Assembly: GCF_013432195.1 (NCBI RefSeq) | Contig: NZ_JACCDB010000006.1 | Location: 1 to 64,000 of the forward strand | Reading direction: 5' to 3' | Source: Tepidicella baoligensis | Lineage (GTDB): Bacteria; Pseudomonadota; Gammaproteobacteria; Burkholderiales; Burkholderiaceae_C | Length of the DNA stretch: 64,000 nt | Part shown: positions 25,949 to 34,175 of the stretch, piece by piece | How positions within the stretch are numbered: the stretch's first letter is position 1 | Layout of the letters: each line of letters starts with the position of its first letter | Notes under the pieces: generated by a model | Databases searched by the model: none | What the model was told of the DNA's origin: nothing | Seen by the model: the letters and a program-made list of their open reading frames with translations, nothing else | Program-made: the position numbers and the translations under genes

Positions 25949-26936
25949 CGTCTCCACCTCCGCCCAGAACGATCTGGCCCTCGTCGGCCAGTCGGCGCAC
26001 CACCTTCAGAATGTCTTTCTGCTGGTTTTCCACCTCCGACAGGCGCACCGGCCCACGGGATTCCAGGTCCTCGCGTAAGGCCTCTGCGGCCCGGCTCGAC
26101 ATATTGCCCAGGATTTTTTCCTTCAGCTCGGTGCTGGCACCCTTGAGCGCGATGACCAGCGCGTCCGACGCCACTTCCTTGAGCACCATCTGGATCGCCT
26201 TGTTGTCCAGCTTGAGCAGATCCTCGAAAGTGAACATCTTGTCCATGATTTTTTGGGCCAGGTCCGGGTCGTTTTCGCGGATCCAGTCCACCACCGTGGC
26301 CTCCAGGCTGCTGCCCAGCAGGTTGATGATTTCGGCCGCCGTCTTGACGCCACCCAGGGAACTCTTGCGGATCTTGTCGCCGCCGGCCAGTACCTGATAG
26401 AGCGCCTCGTTGAGGTCCTTGAGGGCCGTGGGCTGAATGCCTTCCAAGGTGGCGATGCGCAGCATCACCTCGTTGCGGGTGCGTTCGGTGAAGTGTTTCA
26501 GAATATTGGCGGCGTGGTCCTGGTCCAGGTGCACGAGAATGGCCGCCAGAATTTGTGGGTGTTCGTTGCGCAGCAGCTCGGCCACCGAAATCGGGTCCAT
26601 CCATTTCAGGCTCTCGATGCCCGATACGTCGCCCCCTTGCAGGATGCGGTCGATCAGCAAGCTGGCCTTGTCGTCGCCCAGGGCGCGCTTGAGCACCGCG
26701 CGGACGTAGTTGTCGGTGTCGGAAACCAGCAGACTCTGGGAAGCCGCCTCGCGGGTGAACTTGTCGATGACTTCGTCCACCTTTTCTTTCGAGACGGTCC
26801 GCATGCGGGCGATCGTCTCGCCCAGGCGCTGGACCTCCTTGGGCGAGAAGTGCTTGAACACCTCGGCCGCTTCCTCCTCGCCCAGCGACATGAGGAAAAT
26901 CGCTGCGTTCTGCAGTCCGTCGTCTGTGTCAGCCAT
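25935..26936 (-). CDS. fliG: flagellar motor switch protein FliG
   Basis: C-ring protein that contacts the MotA stator and generates torque. The 333 residues show the three armadillo-like domains: N-terminal FliF-binding part with FLMSLGEEEAAEVFKH near 14, the middle domain with the EHPQ motif (NEHPQILAAILVHL near 125), and a C-terminal torque helix region with charged residues in LASDALVIALKG- and EDLESRGPVRLSEVE-like segments. It lies 28 bases after fliF. Confidence 0.96.
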   Translation of the reverse strand: MADTDDGLQNAAIFLMSLGEEEAAEVFKHFSPKEVQRLGETIARMRTVSKEKVDEVIDKFTREAASQSLLVSDTDNYVRAVLKRALGDDKASLLIDRILQGGDVSGIESLKWMDPISVAELLRNEHPQILAAILVHLDQDHAANILKHFTERTRNEVMLRIATLEGIQPTALKDLNEALYQVLAGGDKIRKSSLGGVKTAAEIINLLGSSLEATVVDWIRENDPDLAQKIMDKMFTFEDLLKLDNKAIQMVLKEVASDALVIALKGASTELKEKILGNMSSRAAEALREDLESRGPVRLSEVENQQKDILKVVRRLADEGQIVLGGGGDDAFV

Positions 26937-26964
26937 GTGCGTTCACCTCCGGGCGCCCGTGAGC

Positions 26965-28680
26965 CTAGGCGGTTTCGCCCGACATCCAGCCCCGCACGAT
27001 GTTGGCTACGGCCACGGGGTTTTCCTTGGCCAGGCGCTTGGCGTCTTCGAGCCGCAACATTTCCGCCGTGACCTCATTCGGTGCCGGTGCCGGCAGGCCT
27101 GGGCGCTGGGTTTCATTATCCACCACCGTGTCGAGTTGCAGCCCAGTGGTGCGTGTGGCTTCTTCACCTTGGGCGCCTGGGCGTTCCGCCGGGGCGGACA
27201 TCATCTTCAGCGCCGGCCGCACCATGCCCAGGAACAGGATCAGCCCCAGCACCAGCATGCCCAACGGCCAAGCCATGCTGCGTGCCAGCTCCACCGTGTC
27301 GGGCTGTTTCCACCAGGCGGTATCGAACGCTTCTGGCTCGGTGCGGGTGAAGGCGGCGTTGAGCACGTTCACCGAATCGCCGCGCTGCGGGTTGAAGCCG
27401 ATGGCCTCACGCACCAGGGCATTGATTTGCTCGATTTGCTCCGGTGGCAGCGGGGCGGAACTGGCCTGGCCGCGGCGGTCGGTCGTCTCGACGTGGTTGA
27501 GCACCACCGCAGCGCTCAGCCGCCGGATGTTGCCGGTGGAGCCCCGCGTCACCGACACGGTGCGGTCCACCTCGTAGTTGATCACCTGTTCACGGCGGCG
27601 GCTGGCCTCGGTGGTGCCGGCTGCGACGTTGTTGCCGGGCACGATGCCCAGGGGAGCCGCGTCGGCGTTGATGGGTGCGCCCGGCGCGCCAGGCGGCAGG
27701 TTGGTCACGGCTCCGGGCACGCCCGGCACCGGCTGGTCGCTCTGAATGCCGGCTTCGATGAGCTGGGTGCTGCGCACCGCCGCCTCGTTGTTGCCCTGGT
27801 TGGGGCGGTGTTGTTCGCTGGTCTGCTCCGTGAGCGAAAAGTCCACATCCGCCGTGACCTGCGCGCGCACGTTCTGGCGGCCCACCACGGGTTCGAGCAA
27901 ATCCAGAATGCGCTGGGTGTACATTTGTTCCAGCATGCGGATGTACTCCAGTTGCTTGGAGTCCACCGCGTCGTTCTGTGGGTTGGTGGTCTGGGAAAGC
28001 AGGTTGCCGTGCTGGTCCACCACGCTCACGGCCGACGGTTGCATTTCCGGTACGCTGCTGGCCACCAGGTGGACGATGCCGGCGATCTGGGTGCGATCCA
28101 GTGAGCGGCCCGGGAACAGCGTCACCAGCACACTGGCCGAAGGCTTTTGCTGCTCCCGGAAAAAGCCGTTCTGGTTCGGCAGGGCCAGGTGCACGCGCGC
28201 CTCGGCCACCGAGTTGAGCGATGAAATGGTACGGGTCAGCTCGCCCTCCAGGCCGCGCTGGAAGGTCAGGCGTTCCTGGAACTGCGTCATGCCCAGGCGG
28301 GTGTTGTCCATCAGCTCGAAGCCGGTCACGGCGCCGCGTGGCAGCCCTTGCGAAGCCAGCCGCAGCCGTGTGTCGTGCACGCGGTTGGCCGGTACCAAGA
28401 TGGCGTTGCCGCCATCCGCGTGGCGGTAGGGAATGTTCATCTGCGAGAGCTGAGCCAGCACCGCGCCGCCGTCCTTGTCGGACAGGTTGGCGTACAGCAC
28501 GCGGTAGTCCGGCCGGTTCGCCATATAGAAAGCGGTGGCCAGCACCGCCACCATGGCCAGCACGCCCAGGCCCAGCATGATTTTCCGGCTGGTGTCCAGA
28601 CGCGAAAAACCCTGAACCAGCGGGTGGGGCGCTTTCTCGGGTGGCGAGGGGGCGTCGATCTCGGCAACGGCAGTGTTCAT
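26965..28680 (-). CDS. fliF: flagellar MS-ring protein FliF
   Basis: Forms the membrane-embedded MS ring on which the motor and export gate assemble. The 571 residues have an N-terminal transmembrane helix (about 34-54, IMLGLGVLAMVAVLATAFYM) and ring-building motifs in the periplasmic part (NIPYRHADGGNAILVPA near 88, ARVHLALPNQ near 165). A second transmembrane segment is near 460-480 (MAWPLGMLVLGLILFLGM), and the C-terminal tail binds FliG. First gene of the fliF-fliR operon, diverging from fliE. Confidence 0.96.
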   Translation of the reverse strand: MNTAVAEIDAPSPPEKAPHPLVQGFSRLDTSRKIMLGLGVLAMVAVLATAFYMANRPDYRVLYANLSDKDGGAVLAQLSQMNIPYRHADGGNAILVPANRVHDTRLRLASQGLPRGAVTGFELMDNTRLGMTQFQERLTFQRGLEGELTRTISSLNSVAEARVHLALPNQNGFFREQQKPSASVLVTLFPGRSLDRTQIAGIVHLVASSVPEMQPSAVSVVDQHGNLLSQTTNPQNDAVDSKQLEYIRMLEQMYTQRILDLLEPVVGRQNVRAQVTADVDFSLTEQTSEQHRPNQGNNEAAVRSTQLIEAGIQSDQPVPGVPGAVTNLPPGAPGAPINADAAPLGIVPGNNVAAGTTEASRRREQVINYEVDRTVSVTRGSTGNIRRLSAAVVLNHVETTDRRGQASSAPLPPEQIEQINALVREAIGFNPQRGDSVNVLNAAFTRTEPEAFDTAWWKQPDTVELARSMAWPLGMLVLGLILFLGMVRPALKMMSAPAERPGAQGEEATRTTGLQLDTVVDNETQRPGLPAPAPNEVTAEMLRLEDAKRLAKENPVAVANIVRGWMSGETA

Positions 28681-28713
28681 GGGGCTTCAGCGAGGGCTTG
28701 AGCGGAGTCGTTC

Positions 28714-28723
28714 GCCGATTATG
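28714..28723 (-). promoter_or_regulatory. CATAATCGGC element upstream of fliF
   Basis: The minus strand reads CATAATCGGC 34 bases before the fliF start, identical to the element before fliL. CATAAT would serve as a -10; no matching -35 is visible, which fits an activator-dependent class II flagellar promoter. The 165-base fliE/fliF intergenic region holds no other clear element. Confidence 0.4.
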
Positions 28724-28845
28724 GGTGCCCGATGGCCAAACTAAAGCGGGAAAAGGTGGTTCCCCACCCATTTATTCGCGGTTAAGTTTGGCCGCAAGCC
28801 GCCTTAGCATCCGTCCATCGAATCCAACGCTTCAAGGTTACTGCC

Positions 28846-29187
28846 ATGGACCTGCGCCTGACTCCCTTGACCTCCGTCAACGCCACAGGGCTGAAGCCGG
28901 CGGCCAATGCCGCTGCCAAGCTCGGGGGGGCAGGCCTGGCCGCGCCTGGCGGCCGTGTGGCGGGTGCCGGGTTCGGCGAGGCGTTCAAAACCGCGCTGCA
29001 AAACGTGAGCGCCGCCCAGAACCAGGCCAACCAGCTCCAGACCGAATTCCAGATGGGCAACCCCAACGTGAGCCTGGAGCAGACCATGGTGTCCATGCAG
29101 AAGGCCCAGATCGGCTTTCAGGCCGCGCTGCATGTGCGCAACCGCATGATGCAGGCCTATACCGACGTGATGAACATGCAGGTGTGA
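28846..29187 (+). CDS. fliE: flagellar hook-basal body protein FliE
   Basis: A 113-residue rod-junction protein linking the MS ring to the proximal rod, and the first substrate exported. The C-terminal half carries the conserved pattern NVSLEQTMVSMQKAQIGFQA followed by VRNRMMQAYTDVMNMQV. It is transcribed away from fliF. Its stop codon abuts the convergent fliT-like gene with no intervening base (29187/29188). Confidence 0.94.
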   Translation: MDLRLTPLTSVNATGLKPAANAAAKLGGAGLAAPGGRVAGAGFGEAFKTALQNVSAAQNQANQLQTEFQMGNPNVSLEQTMVSMQKAQIGFQAALHVRNRMMQAYTDVMNMQV

Positions 29188-29490
29188 TCAGTGCAACTGC
29201 ACCGGCTTGACCGGGTGTTGCAACTCCCCCAGCTCGTCGATCCAGGGCTCGACCAACTCGCGGATCTGCGCATCGTGGCGCAGGATGGTCATCATGATGC
29301 GGTGCTTTTCGGCGCGTTCCTCGGCTGAGAGGTCACGCCCGGCCGACTGCTCACGCAACTGCTCGATGAGCACGGCGCAGGCCCCCTCCAGGCGAACCAC
29401 CTCGTCCCAGTCTTCCATGCGTGCGGCCACCACCATCAGCTCGCTGGTGGTCTCGATGGCCTTGTAGTAATCGATGAGGGGAATCGTCAT
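29188..29490 (-). CDS. FliT-like flagellar protein (copy 1)
   Basis: A 100-residue helical protein similar in layout to the flagellar export chaperone FliT (FliD chaperone). The pattern Y-A-E-T-S-E-LMVVAA--DWDEVVRLEG near residues 9-35 is repeated in the neighbouring gene 29503-29835, so the two are tandem paralogues. Both stand behind a sigma-28 promoter. FliT function is inferred from helix content, size and the fliD/fliS neighbourhood. Confidence 0.7.
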   Translation of the reverse strand: MTIPLIDYYKAIETTSELMVVAARMEDWDEVVRLEGACAVLIEQLREQSAGRDLSAEERAEKHRIMMTILRHDAQIRELVEPWIDELGELQHPVKPVQLH

Positions 29491-29502
29491 GATGCTGAAG
29501 CC

Positions 29503-29835
29503 TCAGTGCTTACCCTGAGTATCGGCCAAGTATGCGCCTACTTGACCGCTGCGTGAAGGGGTGAGCCACGCTTCCATCAGCGCCCAGCCGGGTTCCGCCA
29601 GGCGGCGTACCTGGGCGTCCAGCCGCAGCAAGGCCTTGAGCGCGTTCAGCCGGGCCTCGCGCTCGTGCGGGGTGGTGGGAGGCTGCGTGCCTGCCCGGCG
29701 CAGCGCCTCCACCTGCTTCAGGGCCACGCCTTCCAGGCGCGTCACCTCTGCCCAGTGGCCCTGCTGCGCGGCGGCCACCATGTGCTGGCCAGTGCGTTCC
29801 AGGGCTTGGTAGTGGGGCAGGGGGGAAGGGGTCAT
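29503..29835 (-). CDS. FliT-like flagellar protein (copy 2)
   Basis: A 110-residue paralogue of the adjacent gene. Shared features are YQALERTGQHMVAAAQQGHW near the start and EVTRLEGVAL, then a helical second half with LLRLDAQVRRLAEP. It is first in a two-gene unit with a sigma-28-type promoter 33 bases upstream, 12 bases ahead of copy 1. Two adjacent FliT-like proteins could serve different export clients, since the window also has two flagellins and FliD; that is speculation. Confidence 0.68.
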   Translation of the reverse strand: MTPSPLPHYQALERTGQHMVAAAQQGHWAEVTRLEGVALKQVEALRRAGTQPPTTPHEREARLNALKALLRLDAQVRRLAEPGWALMEAWLTPSRSGQVGAYLADTQGKH

Positions 29836-29867
29836 GGTTCGTGCGTCTGTTCGCGGCTATGTAGGCT

Positions 29868-29894
29868 TTATCGGCCGGCGCGGCCGGGACTTGA
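29868..29894 (-). promoter_or_regulatory. sigma-28 promoter for the fliT-like pair
   Basis: On the minus strand TCAA (29894-29891), 15 bases, GCCGATAA (29875-29868). The -10 is a perfect FliA match and the -35 differs from TAAA at one base. The element sits 33 bases before the start codon at 29835. Confidence 0.85.
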
Positions 29895-29942
29895 CCTGGG
29901 CAACGCCCGAAACAGATGCCCCAGGCGGGGGGTGTTGGCGCT

Positions 29943-30512
29943 TTAGGGGGCGGGGAAGGCCACGTCCTCATAGACGGTGGCCATGGGCAGCGTCAGGCCC
30001 ACGCTTGCCAGTTCCACATCGGCCTGGCGGCCAAAAGGGTGCAACACCCACTGGCCGGCTGGGTTGCGGCGAAACACCTCCACACTGGCCCGTTCGGTGT
30101 CGATCAGGGCATATTCCTGCAGGCTGGGCAGGGTGCGGTAATACTCGAACTTCAGCCCCCGGTCGTAGGCCGCCGTAGAAGGGGAAAGCACTTCCACCAC
30201 CAGGGTGGGTTCTTCTTTGGCTTCGTTGCGGGCGGCGTCGGCAGGGGAGCAGGTCACGAACACGTCCGGGTAGAAAAAGGCGTCCACCGCCTGGACATGC
30301 ACCTTCATGTCGGCAATGTAGGTGCGGCAGGGCGTGCCGCGCAGGTGTTGTTTGAGCGCGGCAAAAACATTTCCACTGATGGTCACATGCGCATCACCTG
30401 CGCCGGCCATGGCAAAGGTTTCGCCCTGCACGTATTCGTGCTTGGTGGGCTGCTGGCGTTCCCAGTCCAGAAAGTCCTGGGCGGTGAAGGGGAGCTTTTC
30501 GGCGGCGGTCAT
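29943..30512 (-). CDS. Uma2-family (PD-(D/E)XK-like) protein
   Basis: A 189-residue protein of the Uma2/DUF820 family, a nuclease-fold family widespread in cyanobacteria and scattered elsewhere, of unclear biological role. Visible landmarks: FLDWERQQPTKHEYVQGE near 15-33, then FYPDVFVTC near 103, and PTLVVEVLSPST near 122, whose D-E-V pattern supplies the presumed metal site. It interrupts the late flagellar block between fliS and the fliT-like genes in the same orientation. No flagellar role is known for the family, so this looks like an insertion. The start at 30512 is preferred to an in-frame ATG six codons upstream. Confidence 0.8.
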   Translation of the reverse strand: MTAAEKLPFTAQDFLDWERQQPTKHEYVQGETFAMAGAGDAHVTISGNVFAALKQHLRGTPCRTYIADMKVHVQAVDAFFYPDVFVTCSPADAARNEAKEEPTLVVEVLSPSTAAYDRGLKFEYYRTLPSLQEYALIDTERASVEVFRRNPAGQWVLHPFGRQADVELASVGLTLPMATVYEDVAFPAP

Positions 30513-30554
30513 GCAAGCATTGTGCGGCAAACCGCTTGCCCGATCAAACGTCGA

Positions 30555-31073
30555 TCAAACGCCGGTCAGCGCCATGCCCTGGCCGTACAGGCTGCTCATG
30601 CGGCGGGCACCAGGCGGTAGCTGGCGGGGTGCCGCAGCTTCAGCCAGGGTGGCCTTGGATGGCGCCGATTCTGGCCCCTGAGGGCCGGATCGCATTTGCC
30701 GCCAGGCTTCTGCGACGGGTTTGAGCAAGGCAACCACCTCGTCCAGGGCTTCCACACTAGCCGTGGCGTTGGCTTGGGTGAGCCGCAGCACACAGTAATC
30801 GTACAGGTTGGCCAGGTTGGCTGCGAGTTCGCCGCCGTTGTCCAGGTCCAGGCTGGTGCGCAGCCCTTCCTGGAGAATGCGCACGGCACGCACGATCTCG
30901 GCCACTTTGGTATCCACATCCCCACCGAGAATGGCCCCTTTGGCCCTCACAATGCTCTCCAGGACGCCGTCGTACATCATGCCCACCAACTCGTGCTGGT
31001 CTTTCGACGCATTGCGAGTGTTGATGTCCACATCCCGGTAGGCCGACATACCTTGAAATTGGTTGCGTTTCAT
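30555..31073 (-). CDS. fliS: flagellin export chaperone FliS
   Basis: A four-helix cytoplasmic chaperone that binds flagellin C-termini and prevents premature polymerisation. The 172-residue protein has the typical pattern Y-x-x-V-D-I at residues 12-17 and QHELVGMMYDGVLESIVRAKGAI near 27, with a longer, less structured C-terminal tail (about 130-172) than the 130-residue average. The start at 31073 has GGAAG upstream and follows a sigma-28-type promoter at 31104-31130. Confidence 0.9.
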   Translation of the reverse strand: MKRNQFQGMSAYRDVDINTRNASKDQHELVGMMYDGVLESIVRAKGAILGGDVDTKVAEIVRAVRILQEGLRTSLDLDNGGELAANLANLYDYCVLRLTQANATASVEALDEVVALLKPVAEAWRQMRSGPQGPESAPSKATLAEAAAPRQLPPGARRMSSLYGQGMALTGV

Positions 31074-31103
31074 GACTTCTTCCTGTCTCAGCGCTTTCAC
31101 CAT

Positions 31104-31130
31104 CTATCGGCATCGTAAGCCACAACTTGA
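31104..31130 (-). promoter_or_regulatory. sigma-28 promoter for fliS
   Basis: On the minus strand TCAA (31130-31127), 15 bases, GCCGATAG (31111-31104). Seven of eight -10 positions match the FliA consensus, and the -35 variant is the same as at the fliT-like pair. It lies downstream of the flagellin terminator, giving fliS its own start. Confidence 0.8.
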
Positions 31131-31146
31131 CGGAGTGGAAAACAAA

Positions 31147-31169
31147 AATCCCCGGCCATGCCGGGGATT
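31147..31169 (-). terminator. intrinsic terminator after flagellin 1
   Basis: AATCCCCGG (31147-31155) and CCGGGGATT (31161-31169) form a perfect 9-bp stem with a five-base loop. On the minus strand it runs into TTTTTGTTTT. Confidence 0.92.
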
Positions 31170-31191
31170 GGGATCCAGAGAGCCCGCAGCA

Positions 31192-32412
31192 TCAACGCTG
31201 CAGCAACTGCAACACGCCTTGTGGAACCTGGTTTGCCTGCGCCACCATGGCCGTTCCGGCCTGCTGCAGAATCTGAGCCCGGCTCAGAGCCGCCGTCTCC
31301 GCAGCGAAATCCGCATCCATGATGCGGCTGCGTGAGGCAGTCAGGTTTTCTGCGGTAATGGACAAATTGTCTATCGTCGACAAAAATCGGTTCTGAATTG
31401 CCCCCAACTCGGCTCGGGCTGAGTTGATGGTCGCCAGTGCAGTGTCCATGATGGAGATGGCCATCTGCGCGCCCAAAAAGGTCGAAATGTCAACGTTTTC
31501 CACAAACATGGCATCGGCTTCAGTCAAAGGCGCTGAAGTGATTGTCAAGCCGGAAAACAAGTCACCGAGGGCGTCTCCTACTTCGCCCGAGGTCAGCGAG
31601 GTGAAAGTGACTTCGCCTGTGGTCGAGTTCACTTCTGCCACCACGCCTGTCTCGGCAGATTTGGCGTTGACTGCGGATGCCAGGGCTGTCCCCGCTGCAA
31701 TGGCGCCCCGGGTTTCGGCTTGTGTTTCAGTACCTGAAGCAGTGCTTTCCGCTGGGATGACGATGGGCGGAAAATCGACCCCATTGATCGAAAAACCGTC
31801 GGGCGGATTCCCGATCGTTATTGCATTGTAAGCATAGTTTCCGGCGTCCTCGCTTGCCGTTACCGTTGCGGTGAAGGTGCCCGTCGCAAACAGTGTCTTG
31901 CCCAGGACGGAGGTTCGTGCATCGGCCGTGCTTTGGACCGTGATCAGTTGCCCGGCATTCGCGCCCACCTGGAAGGATTGCCCCGCAAAGCTGCCATCCA
32001 GGAGCTTCGTGCCGTTGAACTCGGTCTGGTTGGCCACGCGGTTGACTTCTGAAATCAGTTGCGCCACTTCGGCTTGCAGGGCTTGCCGATCCGTCAGCGA
32101 ATTGGTGGCATTCGATGATTGAACCGACAATTCACGGATGCGCTGGAGGTTGTTGGTGACACTGGCCATCGCGCCCTCGGCCGTCTGCGCCAGCGAGATC
32201 CCGTCGTTGGCGTTCCTGACGGCCTGATTCAGGCCGCGAATCTGTGTCGTGAACCGCTCGGAGATGGCCAGGCCGGCGGCGTCGTCCTTGGCACTGTTGA
32301 TGCGCAAGCCGGAAGACAGGCGCTGCACCGCAGTGGCAAGCGCGTTCTGCGTGGCGTTCAAATTGCGCTGCGCATTCAGGGACATTACGTTGGTGTTGAT
32401 CACTTGCGCCAT
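31192..32412 (-). CDS. fliC: flagellin (copy 1)
   Basis: A 406-residue filament subunit. The N-terminal D0/D1 region ([20 protein letters not shown], then [18 protein letters not shown]) and C-terminal D1/D0 region ([20 protein letters not shown] to the end) are strongly conserved with copy 2. The central part (about 165-300) differs and is rich in Thr, Ser, Ala and Val, as expected for the surface-exposed D2/D3 domain. It follows fliD, from which a terminator at 32563-32589 separates it, so it needs its own promoter in 32413-32560; none is recognisable there. Confidence 0.95.
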   Translation of the reverse strand: MAQVINTNVMSLNAQRNLNATQNALATAVQRLSSGLRINSAKDDAAGLAISERFTTQIRGLNQAVRNANDGISLAQTAEGAMASVTNNLQRIRELSVQSSNATNSLTDRQALQAEVAQLISEVNRVANQTEFNGTKLLDGSFAGQSFQVGANAGQLITVQSTADARTSVLGKTLFATGTFTATVTASEDAGNYAYNAITIGNPPDGFSINGVDFPPIVIPAESTASGTETQAETRGAIAAGTALASAVNAKSAETGVVAEVNSTTGEVTFTSLTSGEVGDALGDLFSGLTITSAPLTEADAMFVENVDISTFLGAQMAISIMDTALATINSARAELGAIQNRFLSTIDNLSITAENLTASRSRIMDADFAAETAALSRAQILQQAGTAMVAQANQVPQGVLQLLQR

Positions 32413-32562
32413 TTTTCAGACTCCTAACAAACCACCCGAACCGAATGCGCGTTGGTCACACCCGGGCTCTTGTAGGTGAAATGGTAGGGGCAGGGCTGGA
32501 CAGCCGATGGGGCAATAAACGATCGAAAAACCCGTCATTTCTCAGGATGCCCAGAAACAAAA

Positions 32563-32589
32563 AGACCCGCCTGCGCAAGCGGCGGGTCT
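32563..32589 (-). terminator. intrinsic terminator after fliD
   Basis: AGACCCGCC (32563-32571) and GGCGGGTCT (32581-32589), a perfect 9-bp stem with a nine-base loop. On the minus strand it is followed by TTTTTGTTT. It lies 35 bases beyond the fliD stop. Confidence 0.92.
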
Positions 32590-32623
32590 GGCATGGGCTG
32601 AACGGAGATGAGGGCGGTCGATG

Positions 32624-34018
32624 TCAGCGGTTGGTCTGGTTATTCCAAAGCACGACCTGTTGCGACACGAAATTGCTCAGCGCTGTGAGCTGAGCCAATT
32701 GCGTATCCAGCCTGGAGTACTGAGCCAAGAGGCGCTCCTCTGTCCGGCTCACGCGCTCGGCCAGCCGCTCTTGCTCGCGCGTGTTTCGATCGATGCTGCT
32801 TTTGATGGATTGCTCTTTGGTCGTCAACACACCGCTGGCGGACAACATGCCTTCGGTGAAGCTCTGCAGCCTCACGGCCAGGCCTGTGGCACCGTCGGTG
32901 GCTGCGAAATATCGCTGGACGTCATCCAGGTCGGTGAGCGCGGCGTCCAGCCGAGCGTTGTCGACACGCAGCGTGCCATCTGCCTGGAATGAAATACCCA
33001 GATCCGACAGGTAGTTGAAACTGGAGCCCGCAGACTCCTTGCCGCCAAGAAGGCGGCGCAAGGCCGTTTGTATGCCCACGGCGGTGGCATCCCCCTGCAA
33101 GGTGCCGGCGGTTTGGTCGGCAGGGTTGTAGCGCGTCATCTCGGCCAAGGCATCGTTGAGGGCGTTGTACGACTGCACAAAATTGTTGATGGCCGTGCGC
33201 ACAGCCGCTTTGTCTTGCGCAACGGTGATGAGCACCGGCGAATCCGCTGGCGTGACTTCTGATACCGTGAGGCTGATGCCCGGCACGATGTCGTCGAATG
33301 TGTTGTTTGCCGATGAGATGCTGACCCCGTTGATGGTGGCGGCCGTGTTCAAGCCGGCCTGGGCCAGTGTGGTGGTGGTGGGAGGGCCAAATGGGTCGTA
33401 GGCCAGATCACTCAACCCGGTGCTTCCGGTGGCCGTGATGCGAAACCCGTTGTCTTCCCCGGTATCGGCCGATCGCACCAGCAGGCGCTGGCCTTGGGCG
33501 TCGTTCAACACGGTGGCGGTCACGCCTGCATTGGCTTCGTTGATCTTGCGAGCCACGTCAGAGAGGGTGTCGGTTTCCAGGATTTCCACGCTGACCGCTG
33601 GCCCGAAGCTGTCCGCGTCGCTGGTGTTGCCGATGCTGATGTTCAGCGTGCCGGACAAGTCCGAGCCTGCGGCCACCGGCGCAGAGACGGTTGACTGTGC
33701 CTGCGCCAGCTGGCTCACGCCCACCGTGAACTGGGTAGGTGTGGCCTGGGACGTGCTCGTGATGCGGCCGTTCACCGCAGACGATTTGCCCGATGTGAGG
33801 GTGAGGCCAGTGAACGTGCTCGGGTCCGCCAGCCGTGCGGCCTGATCGTTCAGGTTGGCAATCTGCGACTTCAATTGACCAAACGCCGAAAGCCGGGCTT
33901 GGTAGTTGGCTGCATCTGTCTGGAGTTTCGCCAAGGGGCGCTGTTCCAGTTTCACCAACTGGGACACGATGCCCTGAATGTCCAGGCCACTGCCGATACC
34001 GGGTGACGAAAGCGCCAT
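32624..34018 (-). CDS. fliD: flagellar filament cap protein FliD
   Basis: Caps the filament tip and folds incoming flagellin. The 464 residues have the conserved FliD N-terminus (SSPGIGSGLDIQGIVSQLV, residues 4-22) and a variable central domain. The helical C-terminus (about 385-450) contains TKEQSIKSSIDRNTREQERLA-like heptads and the terminal FVSQQVVLWNNQ. The start is preceded by AAGGAGAT. It lies between the two flagellin genes with terminators on both sides. Confidence 0.95.
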   Translation of the reverse strand: MALSSPGIGSGLDIQGIVSQLVKLEQRPLAKLQTDAANYQARLSAFGQLKSQIANLNDQAARLADPSTFTGLTLTSGKSSAVNGRITSTSQATPTQFTVGVSQLAQAQSTVSAPVAAGSDLSGTLNISIGNTSDADSFGPAVSVEILETDTLSDVARKINEANAGVTATVLNDAQGQRLLVRSADTGEDNGFRITATGSTGLSDLAYDPFGPPTTTTLAQAGLNTAATINGVSISSANNTFDDIVPGISLTVSEVTPADSPVLITVAQDKAAVRTAINNFVQSYNALNDALAEMTRYNPADQTAGTLQGDATAVGIQTALRRLLGGKESAGSSFNYLSDLGISFQADGTLRVDNARLDAALTDLDDVQRYFAATDGATGLAVRLQSFTEGMLSASGVLTTKEQSIKSSIDRNTREQERLAERVSRTEERLLAQYSRLDTQLAQLTALSNFVSQQVVLWNNQTNR

Positions 34019-34090
34019 GCTGATCTCCTTGCCTTTGCGCCTGTTTCTGCGCCTATTGTGTCAGCGTTGCCAGCGAATGAAAAGCAGAAA

Positions 34091-34134
34091 AAGCGGCACC
34101 CCACTGGGTTGGACGCCCAGGCTGGGTGCCGCTT
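34091..34134 (-). terminator. intrinsic terminator after flagellin 2
   Basis: AAGCGGCACCC (34091-34101) and GGGTGCCGCTT (34124-34134) form an 11-bp perfect stem; the minus strand continues into TTTTTCTGCTTTT. It lies 42 bases past the stop codon. Confidence 0.9.
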
Positions 34135-34175
34135 CATTGCCGAAGTGGCCCGAAAGCCACTGGCCGTCCTGTCCG

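Noticed and set aside
28714-28721. GCCGATTA on the plus strand as a sigma-28 promoter for fliE
   Set aside because: There is no TAAA-like element 15 bases upstream. fliE is an early/middle gene, and the same bases read on the minus strand match an element before fliL.
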